The notes under the pieces: model-generated
What the model was told of the DNA's origin: nothing
Seen by the model: the letters and a program-made list of their open reading frames with translations, nothing else
Database searches by the model: none
Made by a program: the position numbers and the translations under genes
Shown here: piece by piece, positions 9,772 through 17,804 of the stretch
Layout of the letters: every line of letters starts with the position of its first letter
Numbering within the stretch: position 1 is the first letter of the stretch
NCBI GenBank assembly: GCA_017557005.1
Contig: JAFZFZ010000059.1
Span: forward strand, 1-47,802
DNA length: 47,802 bases
Source: Bacteroidaceae bacterium
GTDB taxonomy: Bacteria; Bacteroidota; Bacteroidia; Bacteroidales; Bacteroidaceae
Direction: 5' to 3'

Positions 9772-9797
9772 GGGTATGCGTTTTGTGTTTGTTGATG

Positions 9798-9829
9798 CAA
9801 AAATATAAAATAATGGGTAAATAACCAAA
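9798..9829 (-). promoter_or_regulatory. promoter of the GSCFA/murF-alr operon
   Basis: Minus strand: TTTG (9826-9829), 20-bp spacer, TATTTTTG (9798-9805), an exact TTTG-N20-TAnnTTTG match. The expected transcript start is near 9790, leaving a leader of about 20 nt before the ATG at 9771. Confidence 0.85.
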
Positions 9830-9887
9830 GTTCAGAATCTGAAACTATTTAGTTTGTACGCAAGGATTAGGATAAGGGGGTAAAACA

Positions 9888-9920
9888 AATTCCCCTGCCA
9901 CATGCTGTGGTAGGGGAATT
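9888..9920 (-). terminator. terminator after the PpiD-like gene
   Basis: A 15-bp stem (9888-9902 with 9906-9920, one G-U pair) around a 3-nt loop. On the minus strand it is followed by TTTGTTTT. It sits about 85 bp beyond the stop codon of the isomerase gene. Confidence 0.85.
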
Positions 9921-10005
9921 CTCATTCTTAATGTTGCGTTGTGTTTTTTCTTAAAGTTGGGCGGTTAGTGAAACCGACTATTGGTTGTCGGCTGACCATT
10001 GACTA

Positions 10006-12150
10006 TTAGAAGAACAAGTAGCGGTTGTCCTCGATGTTACCCTTGCGGTAAAGCTCGTTGACAATGTTGCTAGCGTTGATGTTGCGTGTAGCTGCAGTCT
10101 TGAGAGTAGCTTGTTCAGCCTCAGCGTCGTACTTAGCTGCACCAGCGTTCTTCTTGATTACCTGGAGGTAGTAGATACCACCATTACCCTTGATGGCACC
10201 GCTGAACTCACCCTCTTCGAGGCCTGCTGCAGCACCGCTCACTACGGGCTCGCTTGCGGGAACCTTGCTAACGTATGCAGCTGATGAGTAGTTTACGCGA
10301 CGGAGTGTATCAGCCTTAGCACCTGCGAGTGCGAGCGCATCTTCCATGCTCTTTACACCCTTAGCGTTAGCAAGGATCTGATCAGCCTTCTTGTCGTTCA
10401 ATGCCTGGATCTCGAGGAGTGCAGCGAAGTCTGCAACGGGACGATAGCCTGCCTTGTGGATGTCGGCTACAGCTACTACCATGAGGTGGTCATTAGCGCC
10501 TGCCTCGAAGATGTGTGAAACCTCACCCTTCTCTGCACCGAATGCCCAGCGGAGAGCCTCACGTGTGCCCTTCACGCCACCGATGGTGTGAGCTGTGTTG
10601 TTGAGCTCAGCGATGGGGTAGAGGCGGAAGCCAGCTTCCTCAGCGTTTGCCTCCATCTCTGCGAGAGTCTGGTTGTCAGCTACGAATGCGCTGAGCTTGT
10701 TGTAAGCCTCGGCATAGGTCTCGTTGCTGAAGTATGCGGGACGCTTGATAACAGCGGCTGTGTATTTCTCTACGGGGTTCTTGGTGTCGAGCACTTCGAT
10801 GATGAGCTCTACGCCACCGAGGTTGATCTTCTTGAGCTCGCCCTTCTTCATACCGAAGATGGTGTTAAGGTAGAGGGCGTTGTCACCAGTGATTGATGCA
10901 CCTTCGTAGTGTGCTGATGCAATCCATGCGGGCTCAGAGGTCTGACCAAATGCCTCAGCGATCTCAGCGAAGTTTGCGCTCTTCTTGGCCTTCAAAGCAT
11001 TGAATACGCTGTCGGCGAGGAATGCGGTGCGCTCAGCATCTGCATCAGCGATCTGGAGCTGACGGAACTGAACTGAGTCGGGCAACTGTGCTGTAGCGAG
11101 GATGCGGAATGCATTGTAGGTGTCGTCAGCTTGGTTGTAGTAGGGACCATATACGGTGCCTGCTGCAGCGTTAGCGATATTAGCAACTACGTCCTCGGGG
11201 AGGCCTGCAGCGCTAACGGGTACCTCAGAGTATGCTACGGCTGAGTTTGCCAAACGAACGAGTGCACCGAGGTCCTCGGCTGTAGCGAGCTGCTCAGCAT
11301 ACTCGGCAACCTCCTTGTTGAGCTCGTCGCGGTCGGCCTGGCTGGGAGTAACCACTACGTCGATGTACTTCACGGCGCGGGTTTCAGCGGGCTGCTTGTA
11401 GAGCTCCTTCTTAGCGTCGTATACCTTCTTGATGTCAGAAGTGGTAACCTTTACGAGTGAATCGGCTACGCTGTTGAAGGGTACTACTACGTAGGCTACC
11501 TCAGCGTGGTTGTTGCGTGCGTTGAAGGTGTACTCAGCTGCTACGGGGTTGGTGAGCTGGGCTGCTGCGATGAGAGCCTCGTACTTCTGAGCCAAGAGGC
11601 TGCTCTTGAGGTTGCTCTCGATGAACTTCCAGTAGGTATAAACCTGGTTGAAGTAATCAATCTCTTCAGCTGAAGCCATGTTAGCGTCCAACTCAGCATA
11701 CTGTGCGAGGAAGTTCATGAGCATGCTGCTGCTGAACTTACCGGTAGCCTGGTCGCGGAAAGCAGACTGAATCAACAAGGGATCGGTGCCCTCCTCGATT
11801 ACTGCCTGCAACTCGGCTGTAGTAACGGTGAGGCCAAGCTTAGCAGCTTCGGTCTCAATAAGGGTGTTGCTCACGAGGGTATTCCATACCTCGTCCTTTA
11901 TCTGAGCGTTCTCCTCCTCGGTGAGTGACTGACCGCCACGTACAAAGCTGATAGCCTGAGAGTACTCCTCTACCAACTTCTGGAATGACTGTGCGTCGAT
12001 CTTCTTACCGTTGATAATACCTACGTTTTGTGTGTTTTGGTGAGGCTGCAACACCTTGGCTGCGTCACCTGCAATGAATGCAAACAGAGCCAAACCGATA
12101 ACGATTACCAGGAATGCTCCGTGTTTTCTGATTGATTGTAATGTTGACAT
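10006..12150 (-). CDS. PpiD/SurA-like periplasmic peptidyl-prolyl isomerase
   Basis: 714 residues, the usual size of the Bacteroidota SurA_N-type isomerase. An N-terminal membrane anchor (about residues 11-30, GAFLVIVIGLALFAFIAGD) is followed by VGIINGKKIDAQSFQKLVEEY, the start of the SurA/PpiD chaperone domain, with helices to about residue 220. A parvulin-like region follows (around VRLANSAVAYSEVPVSAAGLPEDVV ... GTVYGPYYNQADDTYNAFRIL, read as separate blocks), and further Ala/Glu-rich helical segments reach the C-terminus. The product should sit in the inner membrane facing the periplasm and help fold exported envelope proteins. It lies 242 bp after lptC in the same direction, with no strong promoter between (a TACTTTCG box at 12199-12206 is near-consensus), and ends at a good terminator. 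Confidence 0.88.
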   Translation of the reverse strand: MSTLQSIRKHGAFLVIVIGLALFAFIAGDAAKVLQPHQNTQNVGIINGKKIDAQSFQKLVEEYSQAISFVRGGQSLTEEENAQIKDEVWNTLVSNTLIETEAAKLGLTVTTAELQAVIEEGTDPLLIQSAFRDQATGKFSSSMLMNFLAQYAELDANMASAEEIDYFNQVYTYWKFIESNLKSSLLAQKYEALIAAAQLTNPVAAEYTFNARNNHAEVAYVVVPFNSVADSLVKVTTSDIKKVYDAKKELYKQPAETRAVKYIDVVVTPSQADRDELNKEVAEYAEQLATAEDLGALVRLANSAVAYSEVPVSAAGLPEDVVANIANAAAGTVYGPYYNQADDTYNAFRILATAQLPDSVQFRQLQIADADAERTAFLADSVFNALKAKKSANFAEIAEAFGQTSEPAWIASAHYEGASITGDNALYLNTIFGMKKGELKKINLGGVELIIEVLDTKNPVEKYTAAVIKRPAYFSNETYAEAYNKLSAFVADNQTLAEMEANAEEAGFRLYPIAELNNTAHTIGGVKGTREALRWAFGAEKGEVSHIFEAGANDHLMVVAVADIHKAGYRPVADFAALLEIQALNDKKADQILANAKGVKSMEDALALAGAKADTLRRVNYSSAAYVSKVPASEPVVSGAAAGLEEGEFSGAIKGNGGIYYLQVIKKNAGAAKYDAEAEQATLKTAATRNINASNIVNELYRKGNIEDNRYLFF

Positions 12151-12392
12151 TGTCGTTTTATTTTTAGTTTTTTATTGTTCTCTTTCTTTTTGAGGGCACG
12201 AAAGTACGAAAAAAACCTTTAATTGCATAAAAATTAGCGTAAAATTTTCCCAATGCACCTAAAAACGGTGTTTTATGTGTGTAGGCAACTCCGTTTTAGT
12301 ATACGGATGGTGCTGACCATACGGGATTTACGCTGATTTCAAATGGATAGAATTGTCTATAAGCTGCTCTGACCGCCTCATCAATTGTCCCT
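12151..12392. other. 242-bp gap between lptC and the PpiD-like gene
   Basis: On the minus strand it holds a possible stem, CTAAAACGG paired with CCGTTTTTAG (about 12257-12300), and a near-consensus -7 box TACTTTCG (12199-12206). No gene is supported. From memory, related Bacteroides genomes have a CNNM/hemolysin-family gene at this place; it is absent here. Confidence 0.45.
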
Positions 12393-13016
12393 TCATTCAA
12401 TGCTGTCGGTGGCTACCGCCATCTCAGTAGGCGTCGCTTGCATACTCTCCTCCTTGATGGGGAAGATGCCTTGCGTTTGCTTGATGGTGTAGCGGGTAAA
12501 CTCCTGGTTTGAGGTGAATCCTATACCTGTAATGATGCGTCGTTGCTGGCGGATGCGGATGTAGAGGTCGGAGTATACGGTGCGCTTCTTCTGGTTCCAA
12601 AAGAGCAACTCGGTGTCGAACTCCTCGTCGTTCTCGTTCTCAATATGCACGTTCCCGCGTAGCTCCCACAGTTCCTCCTTGTCGTAGTAGTAGGCAGTAT
12701 CGGCCACGATGACAGCGTCGATGCATAGGTCGTCGTTGAACTTCTCCAGATAGATGCCCTTTTCGAAGGTCCACCGCGAGGGAACAAGACGGTCATATAC
12801 CTGCCACTCGTCGGTGATGATCTTATAGCGCACTACGCCCGAGTCGCTGATGTAGGTAGACACGTCACGCGTCACCATCACGGGCACTGAGTCGCGGCAG
12901 GTGATGGCATCGGTCATAGGGGGCTTGTTCCTTCCACATGAGGTGGATAGAAACAGCATAACAACCACCGTGAGGATGGTTGCTATGCGATAAGGGGATA
13001 TGTGGGTCAGATGCAC
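12393..13016 (-). CDS. lptC: LptC-like LPS export lipoprotein
   Basis: 207 residues. The N-terminal signal ends in a lipobox (VVMLFLSTSCGRN), so the mature protein is probably lipid-anchored. The body is the beta-jellyroll LptC fold: GVVRYKIITDEWQVYD, FEKGIYLEKFNDD, ADTAYYYDKEELWELRGNVHI and FDTELLFWNQKKRTVYSDLYIRI. LptC links the LptB2FG ABC transporter to the periplasmic Lpt bridge that carries lipopolysaccharide outward. It starts 4 bp after the TPR gene, so it is almost surely the last gene of the operon. The C-terminal tail (about 20 residues) is variable and acidic. Confidence 0.85.
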   Translation of the reverse strand: MHLTHISPYRIATILTVVVMLFLSTSCGRNKPPMTDAITCRDSVPVMVTRDVSTYISDSGVVRYKIITDEWQVYDRLVPSRWTFEKGIYLEKFNDDLCIDAVIVADTAYYYDKEELWELRGNVHIENENDEEFDTELLFWNQKKRTVYSDLYIRIRQQRRIITGIGFTSNQEFTRYTIKQTQGIFPIKEESMQATPTEMAVATDSIE

Positions 13017-13020
13017 CTGA

Positions 13021-14391
13021 TTAGCGGATTGTGGTGGTTTCGTTGATGATACCGCCTACGTGTACCTGGTCACCCTTCTTCTTACCCAAGAAGAACAACT
13101 CCTCGATAGCGGGAGTGTGGGTAGAGTAAGCTGCAATCATCTTGTTTGCCTCCTCGGCTACAGACTCGTCCACGCGCTTTGCCTGGTACAACTTGTCGAG
13201 TACCACGAAGTACTTGCAGCTGTTGAGGTTGGGATCGTCGTTCCAACGGGGAGCAGCAGCATAAATGTTTGCCAACAGGAGGTAGTAGGCACCCTTGTTG
13301 CCGTTGAGGCTGATTGCCTTAGCAACATAGCTCTTAGCCTTAGCCAACTGCTTGTCAGAGTTGAGGATTACAGCTGCCTTGTAGCAGTACTCAGCCTTAC
13401 CCAATGAGGTGGTGTCGAGTTCGATAGCCTGATCGAAGTATTGGATTGACTGGGCAATGTCGCCACGCTTGAAGTAGCGGTAAGCGCAACCTGCAGCGGT
13501 CTCAGCTGTAGGAGCGATGTGGTGTGCATACTCAGAAGCGGTGTAGTAGGCGTTTGACTCGGTGCATGAGAGCATACCCATCACGCTTACAACCTTCTTC
13601 AAGTAGTCGAGGTTCTCCTTGTTTTCCTCGATCTTGGGTGCGTAGATAGCTTCGAGCTGGTCGCAGTCAGCAGCACCACTGTTGATGAAGTAAGCGTCTA
13701 CGTTCTCCTTGGTGGTAGCAACAGCCTTGATGAGAGTCTCCTTCTGGCTTGAAGTGCTGTTGTTGGCAACCTCTGCAATCTGTGCGATGAGCTCTGATGC
13801 AGTGAGGTAGTCCTGGATGAACTGCTCGCGGTGAGCCTCGTTCTTCTTGAACTTGGCAGAAGATACCTTCATGAAGTCACTGATGATGTAGTACTGGTTC
13901 TTGCTCTTACCCAACTCTACAGCCTCGGTAAGCATCTCGTATGCCTTGTCGTTGTCCATGCCGGGGTAGTAGGTGATGTAGGTGTGAGCCTTCTCGCCCT
14001 TTACATAATACTCTGTCCAGGGGGTCTTGCGGAGCATGTTGAGCTTGTCGAGATACTGAATCTGCTGGTCGTAGATGCTCATGAGCTCTTCTGCATATAC
14101 CTTGCGCTCAGCTACGTCCTTGCTATTAGCGATAAGGCTTTTGAGGATAGCCACACCGTTGGTGTAGATACCGTGCTGTGATACGGGAGCATCGGTGAAC
14201 ACCTTCTTCCAATAGGTGTAGGCATCGGCATAGTTCTTGGTCTTCAGGTACTCATTGTAGAGGCTGAGGTTATTCAAGCAATCAATACTGTCCTGACCGT
14301 GTCCGAAACGTGAACCGTCTTCAACTCCTTTCTGTGCCATTGCTACGGTCGAAGCAAAGGCGAATAGTGCGATAATAGCTTTAAGTCTCAT
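13021..14391 (-). CDS. secreted TPR-repeat protein
   Basis: 456 residues. An N-terminal signal peptide (MRLKAIIALFAFASTVAMAQ) predicts export to the periplasm. The remainder is helical, with recognisable tetratricopeptide units such as YNEYLKTKNYADAYTYWKKVF, AGCAYRYFKRGDIAQSIQYFDQ, KAEYCYKAAVILNSDKQLAKAK and GAYYLLLANIYAAAPRW. TPR arrays are protein-binding scaffolds; no catalytic motif is visible. It is preceded by a 115-bp AT-rich gap after the outer-membrane protein gene and followed 4 bp later by lptC. The conserved company (coaX, outer-membrane protein, lptC, PpiD-like) points to envelope assembly. No gene symbol is justified. Confidence 0.85.
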   Translation of the reverse strand: MRLKAIIALFAFASTVAMAQKGVEDGSRFGHGQDSIDCLNNLSLYNEYLKTKNYADAYTYWKKVFTDAPVSQHGIYTNGVAILKSLIANSKDVAERKVYAEELMSIYDQQIQYLDKLNMLRKTPWTEYYVKGEKAHTYITYYPGMDNDKAYEMLTEAVELGKSKNQYYIISDFMKVSSAKFKKNEAHREQFIQDYLTASELIAQIAEVANNSTSSQKETLIKAVATTKENVDAYFINSGAADCDQLEAIYAPKIEENKENLDYLKKVVSVMGMLSCTESNAYYTASEYAHHIAPTAETAAGCAYRYFKRGDIAQSIQYFDQAIELDTTSLGKAEYCYKAAVILNSDKQLAKAKSYVAKAISLNGNKGAYYLLLANIYAAAPRWNDDPNLNSCKYFVVLDKLYQAKRVDESVAEEANKMIAAYSTHTPAIEELFFLGKKKGDQVHVGGIINETTTIR

Positions 14392-14506
14392 GTCTTTTTG
14401 CGTATATTTAATTATAATTTATTTCCTATATATAATATATGTATATATGACTCCACTCAGTGTGTGAGGTTTAAAAATGAAACTCTCACCCTTCAATTCT
14501 CACTTC

Positions 14507-15802
14507 TTACTGCACCTTCCACTTGTCGAACCAGCCTTCGTTGAATGAGAGGCCTACACTCAAGCGCAAGTAGTTCTCGGTAATCATACCCGGTGCATTG
14601 GGACGTACGTGTACGGCTTGTCCCGAGATGTTGACAATGCTCTTACCGTTCCAACCGTTCATGATGGGCAATCCGATACCCACGGTAGCTCCATACTCGG
14701 TAGGACCCTTTTGGTCGCCCACGTAGTAGTGTGCTGTGGCATAGTGGAGGCCGGCGCGATAGCGGGCACGGCGGAAGAGCTTGCGGGTGACAAGCTCGGG
14801 GATATACTCGAAGCCGATAGAGGCACGATGGCGGTCGGCACCTTTGTATCCGAAGAAGTTGGTCACGCCATATTGCTGTACGCTATAGTCTGCCGCGAAG
14901 GTCAAGCGTCCGTCAAAAGTGTATGATAAACCGGCGCCATAGCCACTGGGGATGCTCATGGGAGAGGTGCGCAATGTGTCGCTGCTTGTAACCGATGTGC
15001 CCGTGCTGGTCATGTCAATGACATAGATGTCGTTGTCAATCACGTGCCCCAACTGGTAGGTGGCGCCCAAAGTGATGCGGTTCTTTCCGAAGGCGGCTTG
15101 GTACTGTGCTCCAAAGTCGGCCTTGTAGGTAGAGATATCTGCTATGTACTGCTTGGTACGTGTGCTGATGGATGTCTCGCTATACTGGTTGTAGGCATAG
15201 TGGTAAACCTCTCCGTAGATGTACGAGAAGTTACCTCCTACAGAGAAGCCTCTGAAGGGGCTCCATCCCAAACCGGCAGTTACCTGACGCAAGCCACCAT
15301 CGCCGTAGTAGCGATTGGTCACAGTAATCTCTTCGCCCTCTTCGCTCTTGATGATTTCACCAGTAGTGGGGTCTTGGTAGCTGTCGATGACTGCGCTGTT
15401 GCTGAAGTTGTATCCGATGTTTGAGAAGGGCATCATAGCGATGGTCATTCCCAAGCGGGGCTTCAGACGGAACTGCATGGCGAGGTAGTCAAAGGTGGTG
15501 TTGCGGGCATTCATCTTGACAGCGCCTTCGGCGAAGTTGGCGTTGTGGAGGCTCACACCTACATCGAGCAGGAAGGTGAGCGTGTCTACGGCAGCATACG
15601 ATGCAGGGTTGAGCAGGTTGATCTGGCTGTTGTTGCGCAAGCCGATACCCGTTCCACCCAAGCCTTTGTTTACACCTGCTTCCATGCCCGAGAGTTGGCC
15701 GAACCCGTAACGTGTGTAGGGTGAGTTCATGCCGTTCTCGGCAGTAGCGGGAAATGCAAACGCAGCCACTGCCAATATGAGTAATGCCTTAAATGCTTTC
15801 AT
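14507..15802 (-). CDS. outer-membrane beta-barrel protein, FadL/porin-like
   Basis: 431 residues with a signal peptide (MKAFKALLILAVAAFAFPATA). The mature N-terminus NGMNSPYTRYGFGQLSG and the following GVNKGLGGTGIGLRN...INLLNPASYAAVDTL resemble FadL/OmpP1-type barrels, in which an N-terminal hatch precedes the barrel. Alternating aromatic/polar strands continue to the end (KPRLGMTIAMMPFSNIGYNFS, RGFSVGGNFSYIYGEVYHYAY, RITLGATYQLGHVID) and the last strands (LRLSVGLSFNEGWFDKWKVQ) suit barrel closure. Its start codon overlaps the end of coaX by 4 bp, so the two are translationally coupled. The cargo is unknown; hydrophobic small molecules are typical of FadL relatives, but this is inference. Confidence 0.8.
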   Translation of the reverse strand: MKAFKALLILAVAAFAFPATAENGMNSPYTRYGFGQLSGMEAGVNKGLGGTGIGLRNNSQINLLNPASYAAVDTLTFLLDVGVSLHNANFAEGAVKMNARNTTFDYLAMQFRLKPRLGMTIAMMPFSNIGYNFSNSAVIDSYQDPTTGEIIKSEEGEEITVTNRYYGDGGLRQVTAGLGWSPFRGFSVGGNFSYIYGEVYHYAYNQYSETSISTRTKQYIADISTYKADFGAQYQAAFGKNRITLGATYQLGHVIDNDIYVIDMTSTGTSVTSSDTLRTSPMSIPSGYGAGLSYTFDGRLTFAADYSVQQYGVTNFFGYKGADRHRASIGFEYIPELVTRKLFRRARYRAGLHYATAHYYVGDQKGPTEYGATVGIGLPIMNGWNGKSIVNISGQAVHVRPNAPGMITENYLRLSVGLSFNEGWFDKWKVQ

Positions 15803-16533
15803 CTGTTAAGCGTTAAAATTCGGTTTAGCCCTTTTATTACAAGCAAACCATCTGCAAAGGTGCGACTTTTTGTTTGATTATCCAAGAATTTAGCGTCGCC
15901 GCCTGTTAAAAAAACCAAAAGATTAGTGTATTTATTACTACATTCCCGTATATAACCCTCGATTTCATAATTTACACCTTGCAAAACACCCTCTCGGATG
16001 GCGGTTTCTGTGGTGTCGCCTATGGCGGTGCGGCGGCCTGCCTTGCTCACTAAGGGAAGCTTGCCGGTAAAGTGGTTTAGTGCCTTGAAACGCATGCTGA
16101 CTCCGGGTGCAATGTTGCCTCCCAGATACTCGCCTTCGGCGGTCACCAAGTCGTAGGTGATAGCGGTGCCCATGTCAATGACGAGTAGGTTGTGTCCTGG
16201 CTGCTGTGCCCATGCTTCGGCGGCTGCTGCCAGACGGTCGGGACCCAATGTCTCGGGTGTCTTATAGGCGATGTTGAAGGGCATCTGCAGGTTCGATGAC
16301 ATGATCAGACAAGGGAAGGGGAGTCCTTCGATGGCCTCTTGCATGGCGGGAGTCAGAGGTATCACCGATGAGAGGATAGCGCACTCGAGCATGGGATGCT
16401 CGGCTACCATCGTGGATAGCAGATGGGGCAGCTCGTCGTGCTCGGCATGAATGTGCTCAGCCAAAGTAGTCTCCTCGAAAAGAGCTACCTTGGCTGATGA
16501 ATTACCTATATCGAAGATCAGTTGATGCGACAT
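15799..16533 (-). CDS. coaX: type III pantothenate kinase
   Basis: ATP-dependent phosphorylation of pantothenate, the first step from vitamin B5 to CoA. The ASKHA-fold motifs of CoaX are visible: phosphate-1 LIFDIGNSSAKVALF, the substrate/active-site block PETLGPDRLAAAAEAW, phosphate-2 LVIDMGTAITYDLV, then LGGNIAPGVSMRFKALNHFTGKLP and the C-terminal adenosine site LLVFLTGGDAKFL. The start at 16533 is preferred because AGGA lies 8 nt upstream; an in-frame ATG at 16542 would add three residues. It follows trpS by about 70 bp on the same strand and overlaps the outer-membrane protein gene by 4 bp, so it is inside the trpS-to-lptC unit. Confidence 0.93.
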   Translation of the reverse strand: MSHQLIFDIGNSSAKVALFEETTLAEHIHAEHDELPHLLSTMVAEHPMLECAILSSVIPLTPAMQEAIEGLPFPCLIMSSNLQMPFNIAYKTPETLGPDRLAAAAEAWAQQPGHNLLVIDMGTAITYDLVTAEGEYLGGNIAPGVSMRFKALNHFTGKLPLVSKAGRRTAIGDTTETAIREGVLQGVNYEIEGYIRECSNKYTNLLVFLTGGDAKFLDNQTKSRTFADGLLVIKGLNRILTLNR

Positions 16534-16605
16534 GCTTGTCATCCTGTGTTAGTGTTGAACCATAAGTCGCTGGTCTTTCAACCCTCAACTCTCAACTCTT
16601 AACCC

Positions 16606-17691
16606 TTACCCCTGAAACTTGCGCGATTGCTCGGCAATGAGTTCAGCGTCGTCGAAGTAGTTGATACGCATAGCGCTACGTACGTCGGCCAATGTGTTGG
16701 CGGCTACGGCACGAGCGGCCTCGCTACCCTTCTTCAGGATGTCGAATACAGCGGGGATATCCTTCTCCCACTCCTTGCGGCGCTCACGGATGGGTGTGAG
16801 CAGTTCTTCGAGGATGGCATAGAGGAATTTCTTTACCTTCACGTCGCCCAGTCCACCGCGTTGGTAGTGTGCCTTCAGTTCGTCGAGGCTGCTATAGTCG
16901 GGCCAGTACTTGGCAAAGTGCTCGGGCTGGCAGAAGGCGTCGAGGTAGGTGAACACGGTGTTGCCCTCGATCTTACCCGGATCTTCTACGCGGATGTGGT
17001 CGGGGTCGGTATACATGCTCATGACGCGCTTGCGTACCTCCTCGGATGAGTCCGACAGGTAGATGCAGTTACCCAATGACTTAGACATCTTGGCCTTGCC
17101 ATCGGTGCCCGGCAGACGCATGCAGGCAGCATTGTCGGGGAGCAGGATTTCGGGCTCTACGAGTGTGTCGCCATAGATGCCGTTGAAGCGGCGTGCAATC
17201 TCACGAGCCTGCTCAATCATCGGCTGCTGGTCTTCACCGGCAGGTACGGTGGTAGCGCGGAAGGCGGTGATATCTGAAGCTTGGCTGATGGGGTAGGTGA
17301 AGAAGCCTACGGGGATGCTGGTTTCGAAGTTACGCATCTGAATCTCGGTCTTCACGGTCGGGTTGCGCTGCAAGCGGCTCACGGTGACGAGGTTCATATA
17401 GTAGAAAGCCAGCTCGCACAGCTCGGCTACCTGTGACTGGATGAAGATGGTGCTCTTCGAGGGGTCGATGCCGCAAGCCAAGTAGTCGAGGGCTACCTCA
17501 ATGATGTTCTGGCGTATCTTTTCGGGATTGTCGGCATTGTCGGTCAGCGCCTGAGCGTCGGCAATCATGATGAATATCTTGTCAAAGAGTCCTGAGTTCT
17601 GTAGCTCTACGCGACGGCGCAGCGAGCCTACAAAATGTCCCAAGTGGAGTCGGCCTGTGGGACGGTCGCCGGTAAGGATGATTTTTCCCAT
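16606..17691 (-). CDS. trpS: tryptophan--tRNA ligase
   Basis: Class Ic synthetase charging tRNA-Trp, 361 residues from the chosen start. HIGH-type motif: [18 protein letters not shown] near the N-terminus. KMSKS motif: [11 protein letters not shown] around residue 210. Other blocks are [31 protein letters not shown] and [21 protein letters not shown]. The ATG at 17691 ([11 protein letters not shown]) is preferred over an in-frame codon at 17763 because the promoter boxes at 17733-17764 would otherwise lie in the coding region. It is probably the first gene of a unit that continues through coaX, the outer-membrane protein, the TPR protein and lptC. Confidence 0.95.
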   Translation of the reverse strand: MGKIILTGDRPTGRLHLGHFVGSLRRRVELQNSGLFDKIFIMIADAQALTDNADNPEKIRQNIIEVALDYLACGIDPSKSTIFIQSQVAELCELAFYYMNLVTVSRLQRNPTVKTEIQMRNFETSIPVGFFTYPISQASDITAFRATTVPAGEDQQPMIEQAREIARRFNGIYGDTLVEPEILLPDNAACMRLPGTDGKAKMSKSLGNCIYLSDSSEEVRKRVMSMYTDPDHIRVEDPGKIEGNTVFTYLDAFCQPEHFAKYWPDYSSLDELKAHYQRGGLGDVKVKKFLYAILEELLTPIRERRKEWEKDIPAVFDILKKGSEAARAVAANTLADVRSAMRINYFDDAELIAEQSRKFQG

Positions 17692-17732
17692 ATCGAATGT
17701 TATTGTTATACCTATTTTATATAATGAGGGTG

Positions 17733-17764
17733 CGAAATTAGTGAAAGTAGAGCGAAAAGCCAAA
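17733..17764 (-). promoter_or_regulatory. promoter for trpS and the downstream envelope operon
   Basis: Minus strand: TTTG (17761-17764), 20-bp spacer, TAATTTCG (17733-17740), one mismatch to TAnnTTTG. The leader to the ATG at 17691 is about 35 nt. It is divergent from and interleaved with the promoter of the lnb-like gene. Confidence 0.65.
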
Positions 17765-17773
17765 TTTTTACAC

Positions 17774-17781
17774 TAATTTTG
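17774..17781 (+). promoter_or_regulatory. -7 box for the lnb-like fusion gene
   Basis: TAATTTTG matches TAnnTTTG exactly and is 23 bp before the ATG at 17805. A convincing -33 TTTG is not seen at the expected distance. Confidence 0.55.
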
Positions 17782-17804
17782 CCCATCGAAAACATTTGAA
17801 GGTT

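Noticed and set aside
9772..9828. Longer start for the GSCFA protein
   Set aside because: The region holds an exact TTTG-N20-TAnnTTTG promoter for the same gene.
12308..12420. Protein-like peptide of about 38 codons on the minus strand overlapping the end of lptC
   Set aside because: It reads plausibly (ends FEISVNPVWSAPSVY) but has no start codon, is very short and matches nothing I know; a frameshifted lptC tail or chance cannot be separated.
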